From: a virus
Virus record (IMG/VR): IMGVR_UViG_3300042464_000712
Coordinates: 1 to 31,531 of that record
Reading direction: 5' to 3' (one strand)
DNA length: 31,531 nt
Notes under the pieces: model-generated
Databases searched by the model: none
What the model saw: the letters and a program-made list of their open reading frames with translations, nothing else
Told to the model about the DNA's origin: nothing
Position numbers and translations under genes: made by a program
Part shown: positions 24,184-31,531 of the stretch, piece after piece
Numbering within the stretch: the first letter of the stretch is position 1
How the letters are laid out: each line of letters starts with the position of its first letter

Positions 24184-24816
24184 TCACAATAATCTGCGCA
24201 TCAATTCTAAATCCTCTAGTGTATCTAGTTGAAAACTTCTATATATAGGCATATTTACTATGCCCATTTTCCCGCTATATCTCAAACCGGATTTTATTAA
24301 GCATTCTCTTTTAGTTATATAAATAGCACCATTTTCTACCCATTTTGCCTCCACATCTTGTCTCATTGGACGAGAAGTTGTGTCCCAATTGTCTGGACTT
24401 GTATTTAAATCCCACCTAGGATTCCAGTGTTCCTCATATGCACTAAAAATTGAATCATATTCGTTTATCATATCTAAACCACGATTAATATCATCTGGCA
24501 AAATTAATGGAGATGTTGGCTGAATAAAAACCAAGATGTCAAAATCTTGAAGACTAGCAAAGTGCAACAATGCTTCTTCGCTTTTGGATTTGTCTCCTGA
24601 AATATTTTCTGGTCGTTTAACTACATTAGATCCTAATTGCATGGCAACGCTAGCAATTTTATCGCAATTAGTGCTAACCCATACATCATTGGCTTTGGAT
24701 GCTTTGGCTGCGTCTATTGTATACTGGATTAAAGGCTTGCCATTAATATCAATGATATTTTTACCTGGTATGCCTTTGCTTCCTCCTCTAGCTAATATAA
24801 GTGTTTTTATATTCAT
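24184..24816 (-). CDS. neuA: CMP-nonulosonate (acylneuraminate) cytidylyltransferase
   Basis: This 210-residue enzyme would activate a sialic-type acid with CTP. It has the diagnostic nucleotide-binding ARGGSKGIPGKN (9-20), then NGKPLIQYTIDAA, VSTNCDKIA, RPENISGDKSKSEEAL and QPTSPLI, all conserved in the NeuA family. The C-terminal WVENGAIYI and FQLDTLEDLEL are also typical. It is slightly short but complete. It may act on Neu5Ac, legionaminic or pseudaminic acid; sequence alone does not decide. It lies downstream of the NeuB-like and pyruvyl-transferase genes, forming a pathway. Confidence 0.87.
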   Translation of the reverse strand: MNIKTLILARGGSKGIPGKNIIDINGKPLIQYTIDAAKASKANDVWVSTNCDKIASVAMQLGSNVVKRPENISGDKSKSEEALLHFASLQDFDILVFIQPTSPLILPDDINRGLDMINEYDSIFSAYEEHWNPRWDLNTSPDNWDTTSRPMRQDVEAKWVENGAIYITKRECLIKSGLRYSGKMGIVNMPIYRSFQLDTLEDLELMRRLL

Positions 24817-24873
24817 AATGTTTTATTTTATTTCTTTTACTCCCCAAATGTGTAGTACTTTTTTCATTTATTT

Positions 24874-25908
24874 TTAAGCCACTTTATATTTTTTAAATAT
24901 ACTTGTATAACCAGATAAAGACTGCTTGCTTAAAATCTGGCATGTTTTTATTATGTTTTCACGCACGCTTTCGTTATTTTCTAAATAGTATTTAGTTAAA
25001 TTATAAATTTCGTTAATTTGTTCATCTAATAATGGAAATGTAAAAACGACAGGGTTTTTATACTCTAGTATTTTTTGGATGTGCATAGTTTTATCACTAT
25101 TACTTTCAAAAAATATACAAGGAGTTCCATTGAGAGATGCCATTATTGATGGATGAAATCGTCCAGAAATATAAACCTGAGCCATTTGTAGTTCTTTCAT
25201 TCCCTGGTCTATATCACATTCTTTCGGTATTAATTCAAAGCCATGATCTTTAGCCAATTGTTCCATCCAATAATCTCCACCGCAGTTTTGCACTAATTTT
25301 ACTTTTGCTAGTCCAGAAATCTTATCTATTAATTTTAAATATGATAATTTTTTATTTTCTATTTGATCATGATTAGGAGGAGATGATCCCCCGCCCAGCA
25401 AAATATAATCTCCTGTTTTTATTCTGTGAGATTGCCAAGTAAACAACGCATCCGGGATATATGAATAGTCTAATTTGCTATCAATTAAATAACCCGAAAT
25501 CGGATCTCTAATCACCAATTCACAACACTTAGACCAAGCTTTAAGTGCCCTATTATACGTTTCGTTATCAAAAGGAGTCTTTGGGCATTTTGAAATCATT
25601 GCATTGACATATAAACATTTTTTGTTTATTTTGCCACAATATTCAATAACCATTAGATGTTTATCAAAATCATTCCTAATAGGAGATCTAAATATTGGAC
25701 TTCCTTCTCCATTAATTATTACTATGTCACATTCTTTTATATTTTTTTCTATTTTTGTAAAATCAGTTTTTATCAGTTCATTATTGCCAATCTTTAAAAT
25801 TTTATCGGGTTTTAAAGCAGATTGTATTATTTGTAACAATGCTTTTGGAGTGGATCGACACCCCCAATTAAGCTGGTCTACATTATACCCTATATATAAA
25901 ATTTTCAT
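24874..25908 (-). CDS. Polysaccharide pyruvyl transferase-like protein
   Basis: In this 344-residue protein, the start (KILYIGYNVDQLNWGCRST) and VIINGEGSP (about 64-72), then ILLGGGSSPPN and the C-terminal SGRFHPSIMASLNGTP, match the polysaccharide pyruvyl-transferase (CsaB/WcaK) family, a GT-B-like fold. It may add pyruvyl groups from PEP to sugars, or transfer glycosyl groups, as this family has both kinds. Its ATG overlaps the neuB-like stop by ATGA. Confidence 0.82.
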   Translation of the reverse strand: MKILYIGYNVDQLNWGCRSTPKALLQIIQSALKPDKILKIGNNELIKTDFTKIEKNIKECDIVIINGEGSPIFRSPIRNDFDKHLMVIEYCGKINKKCLYVNAMISKCPKTPFDNETYNRALKAWSKCCELVIRDPISGYLIDSKLDYSYIPDALFTWQSHRIKTGDYILLGGGSSPPNHDQIENKKLSYLKLIDKISGLAKVKLVQNCGGDYWMEQLAKDHGFELIPKECDIDQGMKELQMAQVYISGRFHPSIMASLNGTPCIFFESNSDKTMHIQKILEYKNPVVFTFPLLDEQINEIYNLTKYYLENNESVRENIIKTCQILSKQSLSGYTSIFKKYKVA

Positions 25909-26729
25909 TTTCTTAAACTACCCCTCTTTATTTTTTCATTTTCAAATAATATTCTTGGACCAATAGGATATTTTGTAGAATTTTCTATATCCCTAATGCC
26001 TTTTACTAACTTAAATACACCAGCAGGCTCCAAACTACTTAAATGGTCACTACCCCACATATTATGATTCAATGTAATGTGCCTCTCGATCCATTCTGCT
26101 CCTATTGCTACGGCAGCAAAAGTAGAAACTAATCCATATTCATGGCCACTATAACCTATTTCTTTATTTTTCCATTTATTTTTAAGCCATTTGATATAGT
26201 TTAAGTTTATTTCTTCTACCGGACAAGGATATGTACTATTAGTATGCATTATAATGTCTGGATTGCATTCGTTTATACATCTACTTATTTCTTCTTCAGT
26301 GCTCATGCCCGTAGAGATTATAAGTGTTTTGAATTTATTTCTAACATATTTACACAAATCTAAGTCTGTGATAGAAGCAGATGCTATCTTAGTAATGTCT
26401 GAGTATTTGCTCATGATTTCAGCGCTGGGTTTGTCCCATACACTAGCAAAAAAAATAATATTTTTATTGTCAGCGTATTCTTTAATTTCTTTAATTTGTG
26501 CTTCTTCAAACTCTATCTTTTTTTTGTAGTCTAGATAAGACATGTCTCCCCAAGTAGTAGATCTAATTTTATTTTTTTGATTTTCTGGAACACAAAGCTC
26601 TGGAGTTCGTTTTTGAATTTTTACAAAATCACACCCAGCAATAGACGCTATGTCTATTAATTGTTTGCATATATTAGCATCGCCATTATGATTAATGCCT
26701 ATCTCGGCTATGATTTTAGTTTTAAACAA
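25905..26729 (-). CDS. neuB: Sialic-acid-type (nonulosonate) synthase, lacking the SAF domain
   Basis: This 274-residue TIM-barrel protein would condense PEP with a six-carbon sugar such as ManNAc or its 2,4-diacetamido relatives. It has AEIGINHNGD (8-17), FVKIQ with K37, FFASVWD, ASAS, LIISTGMS, HTNSTYPCP, GYSGHE (192-197), ERHITL with H217, and SDHLSSLEP (227-235). Family members are about 340-350 residues, with a C-terminal SAF (antifreeze-like) domain; this one stops at the point where it would begin. The start is a TTG (26727-26729), as an in-frame stop lies just upstream and no ATG fits. It might act with altered specificity or be weakened. Confidence 0.87.
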   Translation of the reverse strand: MFKTKIIAEIGINHNGDANICKQLIDIASIAGCDFVKIQKRTPELCVPENQKNKIRSTTWGDMSYLDYKKKIEFEEAQIKEIKEYADNKNIIFFASVWDKPSAEIMSKYSDITKIASASITDLDLCKYVRNKFKTLIISTGMSTEEEISRCINECNPDIIMHTNSTYPCPVEEINLNYIKWLKNKWKNKEIGYSGHEYGLVSTFAAVAIGAEWIERHITLNHNMWGSDHLSSLEPAGVFKLVKGIRDIENSTKYPIGPRILFENEKIKRGSLRK

Positions 26730-27009
26730 GGGTATTGTCCCGTTCTGTCTCTATGGGTTCTAAAAATATTACTCCGCGCCTTGCTCCTGCGGCTTCTTCA
26801 TTGTATCTGTAGACGTATTTGTCTTTGCCATATACTATATCAAAAAATTGGATGACTGGTGGGCCGAATCTACACATATACTCTGTTGTTATTCCTTCAA
26901 AACTTCCAGTTTCTAATAGTAAATCAGGCTTATGCTTTTCAATTAGTTTACTATATTCTGCTTGTAAGAAGTAATCTCCATTAAAAGGATTTAACCCTAA
27001 TGTATTCAT
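26722..27009 (-). CDS. Short methyltransferase-like ORF, perhaps internally deleted
   Basis: In this 95-residue product, residues 28-46 (PDLLLETGSFEGITTEYM) resemble motif I of class I methyltransferases. The rest (FFDIVYGKDKYVY, EEAAGARRGVIFLEP) looks like a different part of such a protein, with the central strands missing. It is therefore probably the product of an in-frame deletion and may not be active. AAGGA precedes the ATG, and its end overlaps the neuB-like start. Confidence 0.55.
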   Translation of the reverse strand: MNTLGLNPFNGDYFLQAEYSKLIEKHKPDLLLETGSFEGITTEYMCRFGPPVIQFFDIVYGKDKYVYRYNEEAAGARRGVIFLEPIETERDNTLV

Positions 27010-27029
27010 GTGTTTAATTCCTTATTATT

Positions 27030-27749
27030 TTACTGTACTGTGTTTTTGAAAAATTTTAAACCTGTTATTAAACTATTTGGTGTGCCGTTATATACCGATA
27101 CGCCTCTTTTTTCACACAATTCGCCATACTCACGGTATGAATTATTCATTTGATTCAGTATATTTTTTTGTCTTTCAAGATCTGAATCGTTACAAACGCC
27201 TCCACGGCCCGTAAACCAAAACCACTCATTATACCCCATCCTAGACAAAACACTCTGAGATTCATCATAAAAATGTTTTGTTTCACCAATATGGTTTACC
27301 CAACTATGATCTATTCCCATAACAAGTACTTGGTCAATGCTCTCTTGCTTAGCAACATAATAACCCATTTGCAAACCAATCTGAGCTATAGTTTCATAAT
27401 GTCCCATGCGGTTTGGTATAGTTTCTGGGAATTGTCCATCATTATCCCAATAAATAACTTCATTATTTACAAATAAATTGTTATTTGTAACAATATGCTT
27501 ATCCTTGATATGAATTAATACTTTTGTTTTTTTGTTTACACAAGTTTCACACTCTTTAAACCACGCAACTCCCATTTCATAAGTAATAGGATGGTGCAAA
27601 TGTCCAAAAATATGATACTTTACATTCATATTCTGAAATTCTGGGTGAACAAAAAAATTACTAATTGTAACACAAGGATTATCTTTTATTTTTTTTAAAT
27701 CTTGGTCCTTAATAGATGGGCCGCAAGCAAATACATAGCAAGTTTTCAT
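27030..27749 (-). CDS. DUF115/MptE-like or GT42-like sugar protein
   Basis: In this 239-residue protein, the start VFACGPSIKDQDLKKI (7-21) with ISNFF (29-33), IAQIGLQMGYY (121-131) and VLVMGIDHSW (141-150) recall the Rossmann-like domain of DUF115 proteins (flagellin glycosylation, Maf-type) and the first half of GT42 sialyltransferases ('GNGPSLK', 'CNQF', 'CGIDFY'). It lacks the His-containing segment of GT42, so it may not be a true member. It could be the transferase for the CMP-sugar made by the neuB/neuA products; this is inference from context. It has no Shine-Dalgarno site and its ATG overlaps the stop of a 37-residue ORF. Confidence 0.62.
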   Translation of the reverse strand: MKTCYVFACGPSIKDQDLKKIKDNPCVTISNFFVHPEFQNMNVKYHIFGHLHHPITYEMGVAWFKECETCVNKKTKVLIHIKDKHIVTNNNLFVNNEVIYWDNDGQFPETIPNRMGHYETIAQIGLQMGYYVAKQESIDQVLVMGIDHSWVNHIGETKHFYDESQSVLSRMGYNEWFWFTGRGGVCNDSDLERQKNILNQMNNSYREYGELCEKRGVSVYNGTPNSLITGLKFFKNTVQ

Positions 27750-27859
27750 ATATAATATTTTTTATAAGTTTTTATTGTTTCGTTAAAGTAATCATCATAT
27801 ATTGTTTTTAATGGTAATATTTCATTATACATACTCAATGATGTATACTCTTGATGCAT
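27746..27859 (-). pseudogene. Short ORF, probable remnant of a larger gene
   Basis: In this 37-residue frame, MYNEILPLKTIYDDYF and TIKTYKKYY are like the C-terminus of a sugar-nucleotide enzyme. It runs into the next gene by ATGA. A second tiny frame of 23 codons, overlapping the SDR gene stop (ATGA at 27896), lies upstream. Together they fill the 143-base gap between two intact genes and look like debris of a deleted gene, although an intact small gene cannot be excluded. Confidence 0.32.
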
Positions 27860-27892
27860 TACAACATTTCGCAATTATCAACAAATAGTACT

Positions 27893-28744
27893 TCATTTAT
27901 GCCTCATGTGAAACTTAATTGTTTTGGACAGCCCATAATCCATATCAGTGTAATCAAATTTAAAGTTAGTATTTTTTGGAGAGTTAGCCGAAACAATTTG
28001 TTTTGAATTGTTGTATTTTATATCTATGCTCCTATTCATCTTATCCATAATAAGTTCATGTAGATTTTTTATTGTTATTGTATTCTTTGTATTAAAAACT
28101 ATCTTATTACAATACACATTATTGTTTAAAAGGTGTTCTACTATTTTCAATATGTCATCTATGTATAATAAGTTAACTTGAGTTTTTTCATTACAATCAA
28201 CAAATACTTTATCGTAGTTAGAAATCTTAAATATGGAAGCAGGAACAATCCTACTTTGTTCGCTAAATAAATCGTGCTCTCCATAGGCATTAGTCAAAAA
28301 AAGACACAATATCTTTATTTGTTCGGAGTAAGCTTTGATATAATAGTCTAAAACTTTCTTTGATAACAAATACCCAGAGTTGTTTTTTATCTCTGATAGA
28401 TGAACATCACTTTCACTATATTGTTCGGCATCTCCGAAAACTCTGTATGTTGAAAATACTACTAATTTTGTTTTGAATTTTGAGCACACAGAAAAAACAT
28501 TGTGTAGAATTTTGTTGTTTCTTTCAAATATTTCTAAGTCATCAATATTACCTATGGAACTGCCGACCACTCCAGCACAGTTGATAACGACTGTTGGCCT
28601 TATGCTATTAAGGTAAACAAACAATTCTTCATAATTTTCTAAGTTCAGATTGTCATTATAAAATACTTGGGAGTTGAATTTGCTTATGAAATTCTTGCCA
28701 AAAAAGCCCCTTGATCCCAATATTAAAACTTTTTCTGCGTTCAT
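27893..28744 (-). CDS. Extended SDR, NAD-dependent sugar epimerase/reductase
   Basis: This 283-residue protein has a Rossmann nucleotide motif GSRGFFG (10-16), INCAGVVG (54-61), VVFSTYRVFG with the catalytic Ser/Thr (98-99) and GYLLSK with Y125 and K129 (YxxxK). This is the arrangement of RmlD/GDP-fucose-synthase-like enzymes. It probably modifies a nucleotide sugar. The ATG overlaps the upstream methyltransferase stop by ATGA. Confidence 0.83.
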   Translation of the reverse strand: MNAEKVLILGSRGFFGKNFISKFNSQVFYNDNLNLENYEELFVYLNSIRPTVVINCAGVVGSSIGNIDDLEIFERNNKILHNVFSVCSKFKTKLVVFSTYRVFGDAEQYSESDVHLSEIKNNSGYLLSKKVLDYYIKAYSEQIKILCLFLTNAYGEHDLFSEQSRIVPASIFKISNYDKVFVDCNEKTQVNLLYIDDILKIVEHLLNNNVYCNKIVFNTKNTITIKNLHELIMDKMNRSIDIKYNNSKQIVSANSPKNTNFKFDYTDMDYGLSKTIKFHMRHK

Positions 28745-29454
28745 GTCTTTATAGCAAAAGCTACTCCGTAACCAATCTCAGTAAAACAATAATCAGTTAA
28801 GTTATTATGTTTGCTTATTACAGATTTCCATACATCTAATAAATAGCGGTGTTGAGGATGAGATATGTCATCAAAAACAAGAACTCCACCCACAGAAAGA
28901 TAAGGTATAACATCTTCTAAATCTTTGGTTGCCCCCTCCGCAGAGTGATCTCCGTCTACGGTAATTAAATCAAATTTCAAATCTGAATTTGTATTAAAAA
29001 AAGACGGTAATGTTTCATGACTGTTGCCGTTGATAAAATGAACTTTGCCACAATGTTCATGACGAGATAATTCTTGTTGTACAAAATTTGATCCGGGATT
29101 ATCCATATTGGCATAATTAGACACCCACATATCAAAAGCACAAATATCAACCGAAGGACATCCTCTTACAACAGTGCACGCAGACCGACCACGACGAACC
29201 CCTATTTCTAAATAATTTTTTGGCTTTAAAACTTTAGAAGCAGAGTATAATACATTGATAATATCCAAATAGAACCAATTTTTTCCATAAAGATTAATAC
29301 ATTTGTTATACCATCTGTCAAGATATTTAACATAATCGTCTGTTGCTAATTGACGATGAAAAGATAGAATCTCTTGCCATGTTTCATGGCTAGATGCTAT
29401 ATTAACCAAAGTAGCAGGATTCAAAAAAGCTTCACCGTAAAATTTTTTAGTCAT
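28741..29454 (-). CDS. SAM-dependent methyltransferase (Methyltransf_24-like)
   Basis: The start is taken at the ATG at 29452-29454, seven bases after AAAGGA (29462-29467); the ATG six bases upstream is too close to it. The 237-residue product has motif I NYLEIGVRRGRSA, an FDMWVSN segment, LITVDGDHSAEGATKDLED and GGVLVFDDISHP. It is a class I fold with acidic pocket residues. It lies between another methyltransferase and the SDR gene and may methylate a sugar hydroxyl. Confidence 0.85.
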   Translation of the reverse strand: MTKKFYGEAFLNPATLVNIASSHETWQEILSFHRQLATDDYVKYLDRWYNKCINLYGKNWFYLDIINVLYSASKVLKPKNYLEIGVRRGRSACTVVRGCPSVDICAFDMWVSNYANMDNPGSNFVQQELSRHEHCGKVHFINGNSHETLPSFFNTNSDLKFDLITVDGDHSAEGATKDLEDVIPYLSVGGVLVFDDISHPQHRYLLDVWKSVISKHNNLTDYCFTEIGYGVAFAIKT

Positions 29455-29496
29455 ATTCATTTCCTTTAAGAAATCTTCTATCGTTCCAAGAACTCA

Positions 29497-30192
29497 TCAA
29501 CATTTCTCCTTTGTCAAAAATTCTTCAATTGTAATCAAATTCAAGTAATAATTTCTTTTTGCGGCAAATTTATTGAACTCATAAAAAGGATTATCAAATT
29601 CGCAACACTTTTGACTTCCTTTTTTTATTATGCCCACCCCCATATCTTCGGTGTTCACAGAGTACATCTCTAAATCTGGTCTTGTTACTCTCATCTTGTA
29701 GAAAGTTTTCCAAACAGTTCCATTCCAATATCCCAAATTAAAACCATAAGTGACTTTGTCAAATTGATTTGTTGAGACTTTGTACTGATAATCTTCTCGG
29801 GCAGTATGAATAGTTGCTGGATTTATGTCGTGAACTACAATTATCCCAGACGGACTCAGGTGGTTTAAGGAATTTAGTATGTCTTTTTCAACTTGCTCAG
29901 CAAGATGCAAGCCGTCAATAAATATTATGTCCCACTTATAATCTTTGTTTAAGTCCAAAGAACCCATATCAAGTAATTCAAAGAATTTATCTGATGTAAA
30001 TTTGTATGTTATTTTGTGATATTCTTCTGCAATTTTAGGATCATAATATTTTTCGTGTCCAGGGTCCACGGAATGTTTTGTGGGACATTCTATTTTATTA
30101 AAACATTCATCCGGTATTCTGACCCCTATTTCTAGATAGTTTTTGAATTTTTTGGTTTTTATCAAGTAATTTATTATATCATTTCTCCACAT
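29497..30192 (-). CDS. SAM-dependent methyltransferase-like protein
   Basis: The start is taken at the ATG at 30190-30192 because GGAGG (30201-30205) lies eight bases before it; a TTG 15 bases upstream overlaps this site and is unlikely. The 231-residue product has NYLEIGVRIPDECF, VDPGHEKYY, IIFIDGLHLAEQVEKDI and SPSGIIVVHDINP, a class I methyltransferase arrangement related to the neighbouring gene. The C-terminal half differs (VTYGFNLGYWNG). Confidence 0.82.
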   Translation of the reverse strand: MWRNDIINYLIKTKKFKNYLEIGVRIPDECFNKIECPTKHSVDPGHEKYYDPKIAEEYHKITYKFTSDKFFELLDMGSLDLNKDYKWDIIFIDGLHLAEQVEKDILNSLNHLSPSGIIVVHDINPATIHTAREDYQYKVSTNQFDKVTYGFNLGYWNGTVWKTFYKMRVTRPDLEMYSVNTEDMGVGIIKKGSQKCCEFDNPFYEFNKFAAKRNYYLNLITIEEFLTKEKC

Positions 30193-31102
30193 CACAATTG
30201 CCTCCAAAGATATTGTAGAACATAGTTCCTGGTTTTATTTTTAACTTCATATCAGTATTAATGTATAATTTTGCATTGTTCTTATCCATCATCTCTCTGT
30301 GTAGGTTTATATGGTCATTATCGTCTGTTGGTTCTGAAAAATTTCTGGCATCAACACCTACATTGCATTTGCTGTCTTGACAAATTCCACACTTGTGCAA
30401 GCCCAAGTAGCTGCAACCCTTCATGCTCTTTAATCTGTATAGTCCCATGCCATTGAAACAAGACTGAACTGGTACTAGTTTGTCATTTGATCTAGACGCT
30501 TCAAATATAATTTTACTGAATGTCTTTGTGTGTTGTCTGTAGTCCTGCTTCGGATAATAGCAAGTAGAAAAAACATTATTGGCAAAATACGAGTCTTTGT
30601 GTCTTAATGCCCAGTAATCAAAGTAGTAAAAATCTTCATTGATACAACCCATCATGTCCCATTCATCAAGATCGTATTGAAAGCATGTTAAAATTCCATC
30701 AATGCTTATCTCCCAAAAAACTTCATCTAAATCACAGTGCAAAGCATACTCATAAGTATTTTCTAGGCTGTTTTCAAATATGTATTTTAGAATAGAGTTT
30801 CTACAATAAGCTAATCTTTGTGTTCTAGAAGGCATTGTGTTTGCTAGACCATCTTCCAAGATGATGTGTTTTTTTATTTTGCTGCTACTTTTTTTCCAAT
30901 CTTTTAGTAGATTTCTTGTTTTGTCTGATGAATCATTTTCAAAAATAATGCACAGTACATTATCAAAAACATCAGATATCTTGTCAATATTTGAAAAAGA
31001 CTTTGCGAAATGTTCTTCTATGTTCCTTATTGAACCATAGATGATCAAGTTTGTTTTTTTAACCTTGTTTTTAGCTTCGTCTGGAGATGATATTTTTTTC
31101 AT
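30179..31102 (-). CDS. GT69/CAP59-like glycosyltransferase
   Basis: This 307-residue protein has the pattern of alpha-mannosyltransferases of the CAP59/CMT1 kind: IYGSIRNIEE (21-30), IIFENDSSDKT (52-62), PSRTQRLAYCRN (91-102), and CDLDEVFW (123-130) with the DxD-like metal site, followed by WDMMGCINEDFYYFDYWA. It has a C-terminal cluster of Cys (CGICQDSKC). It likely adds a sugar from a nucleotide donor. No Shine-Dalgarno site is visible. It overlaps the next gene by 14 bases. Confidence 0.7.
   Translation of the reverse strand: MKKISSPDEAKNKVKKTNLIIYGSIRNIEEHFAKSFSNIDKISDVFDNVLCIIFENDSSDKTRNLLKDWKKSSSKIKKHIILEDGLANTMPSRTQRLAYCRNSILKYIFENSLENTYEYALHCDLDEVFWEISIDGILTCFQYDLDEWDMMGCINEDFYYFDYWALRHKDSYFANNVFSTCYYPKQDYRQHTKTFSKIIFEASRSNDKLVPVQSCFNGMGLYRLKSMKGCSYLGLHKCGICQDSKCNVGVDARNFSEPTDDNDHINLHREMMDKNNAKLYINTDMKLKIKPGTMFYNIFGGNCDVEK
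30201..30205 (-). promoter_or_regulatory. Strong ribosome binding site GGAGG
   Basis: GGAGG eight bases before the ATG at 30192 decides that start. It lies within the end of the upstream gene. Confidence 0.7.
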
Positions 31103-31133
31103 ATTTGTAGATTAGAAACCCATGTTTTTCTGC

Positions 31134-31531
31134 TTATGTTGAGAAATATTGGATTACTTTATTGTTAAAACTTTCTTTTCTATTGTACTGATGAATAATT
31201 GAATACACCTTATTCAGATTGTCTGTGATTTTGATTCCGTCAATATTAATTCCATGACTATTGATTAGCTTATCAGAAAAACCAAAACCAGCAGCTAACA
31301 TCAGGCTAAAATTACTAGGAGCAAATTGATAGTTATAAGGATAAGGATATTGTTTAGAATAGATTATTTTCATTAATATTCCTTGGTCTGATCCGGTAAA
31401 ACAACGATGTGTCTTATCGTGTTCAGAAACAATTAGACTACAAATAATATCTAAAGAAGTTTTGTCTCCTGCAATTATACCACTATTAATTATTGGCTCT
31501 TCTATAAAACGATCTGCTATCTCATAACCAT
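31134..31531 (-). CDS. Partial glycosyltransferase-like protein, 5' end beyond window
   Basis: The open frame runs to the right window edge, so an internal ATG at 31373 is not the true start. The visible 132 residues contain INSGIIAGDKTSLDIICSLI and TGSDQGILMKIIY, a pattern of nucleotide-sugar transferases ('NSGxxAG...DQ..l'). The rest (KQYPYPYNYQFAPSNF) is aromatic-rich. Assignment to a family is not possible. Confidence 0.6.
   Translation of the reverse strand, partial: GYEIADRFIEEPIINSGIIAGDKTSLDIICSLIVSEHDKTHRCFTGSDQGILMKIIYSKQYPYPYNYQFAPSNFSLMLAAGFGFSDKLINSHGINIDGIKITDNLNKVYSIIHQYNRKESFNNKVIQYFST

Noticed and set aside
24817-24873. 14-codon ORF (ATG at 24867) between the pyruvyl-transferase-like gene and neuA
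   Set aside because: Too short to support. Its start resembles that of a sugar enzyme and it may be another remnant, but no evidence beyond the first few residues.
27030-27749. Confident call of a sialyltransferase
   Set aside because: The N-terminal motifs fit both DUF115 and GT42, but the conserved catalytic His segment of GT42 is not visible, so only a tentative call is given.
1-31531. tRNA genes, CRISPR arrays, integrase, transposase or attachment sites
   Set aside because: All gaps between genes are shorter than about 210 bases and none shows cloverleaf-like or spaced direct-repeat structure; no recombinase-type mobile gene motif was seen. The HNH gene is not flanked by repeats or by a split host gene.

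Overview
The window looks like part of an AT-rich, double-stranded DNA genome of a large tailed phage, probably assembled from an environmental sample. The evidence is the phage-style replication, recombination and nucleotide set (DnaB-like helicase, zinc-finger primase, RecA-like recombinase, dNMP kinase, dUTPase, class I ribonucleotide reductase, dCMP deaminase, PhoH). The genes are very tightly packed, all supported genes lie on the minus strand, and many pairs overlap by ATGA. Several genes carry AAAGGA, GAGG or GGAGG ribosome binding sites, so the host uses Shine-Dalgarno initiation. The host cannot be named from this sequence. I saw no tRNA, integrase, transposase or CRISPR array, and no gene-free stretch longer than 300 bases.

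In the direction of transcription (high to low coordinates) there are four regions. (1) 31531-18041 is a surface-sugar region: GT-A-like glycosyltransferases, SAM methyltransferases, an SDR epimerase/reductase, a DUF115/GT42-like protein, NeuB-like and NeuA-like enzymes, a pyruvyl-transferase-like protein, a possible GT-D glycosyltransferase and two poorly characterised proteins. Several short broken pieces of genes lie between the intact ones, so this looks like a fast-turnover cassette region. (2) 17941-12093 carries an unknown protein, a DUF1360-like membrane protein, dCMP deaminase, nrdB, nrdA, dut, a PhoH-like ATPase and an HNH nuclease. (3) 12025-8085 carries two large, Cys-rich proteins with long Thr/Pro linkers and a shared C-terminal GQWY tail. 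They are probably virion or surface proteins. The smaller one contains what looks like a complete papain/calpain-type Cys-His-Asn catalytic set. (4) 7998-1 holds small zinc-ribbon and HTH proteins, a pair of paralogous small proteins, RecA-like recombinase, a small nuclease, DnaB-like helicase, primase, dNMP kinase and a PD-(D/E)XK nuclease cut by the window edge.

Working together, regions 2 and 4 would supply deoxynucleotides and copy and recombine the genome. Region 1 could make and activate a nonulosonic (sialic-type) acid and transfer and decorate sugars. One testable idea is that the sugars go onto the Thr-rich linkers of the phage's own proteins in region 3. Alternatively they may modify the host surface. 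The most interesting signals are the protease-like domain, the shared C-terminal tail, the nonulosonate cassette with its gene debris, and the paralogue pair flanking a zinc-ribbon gene.
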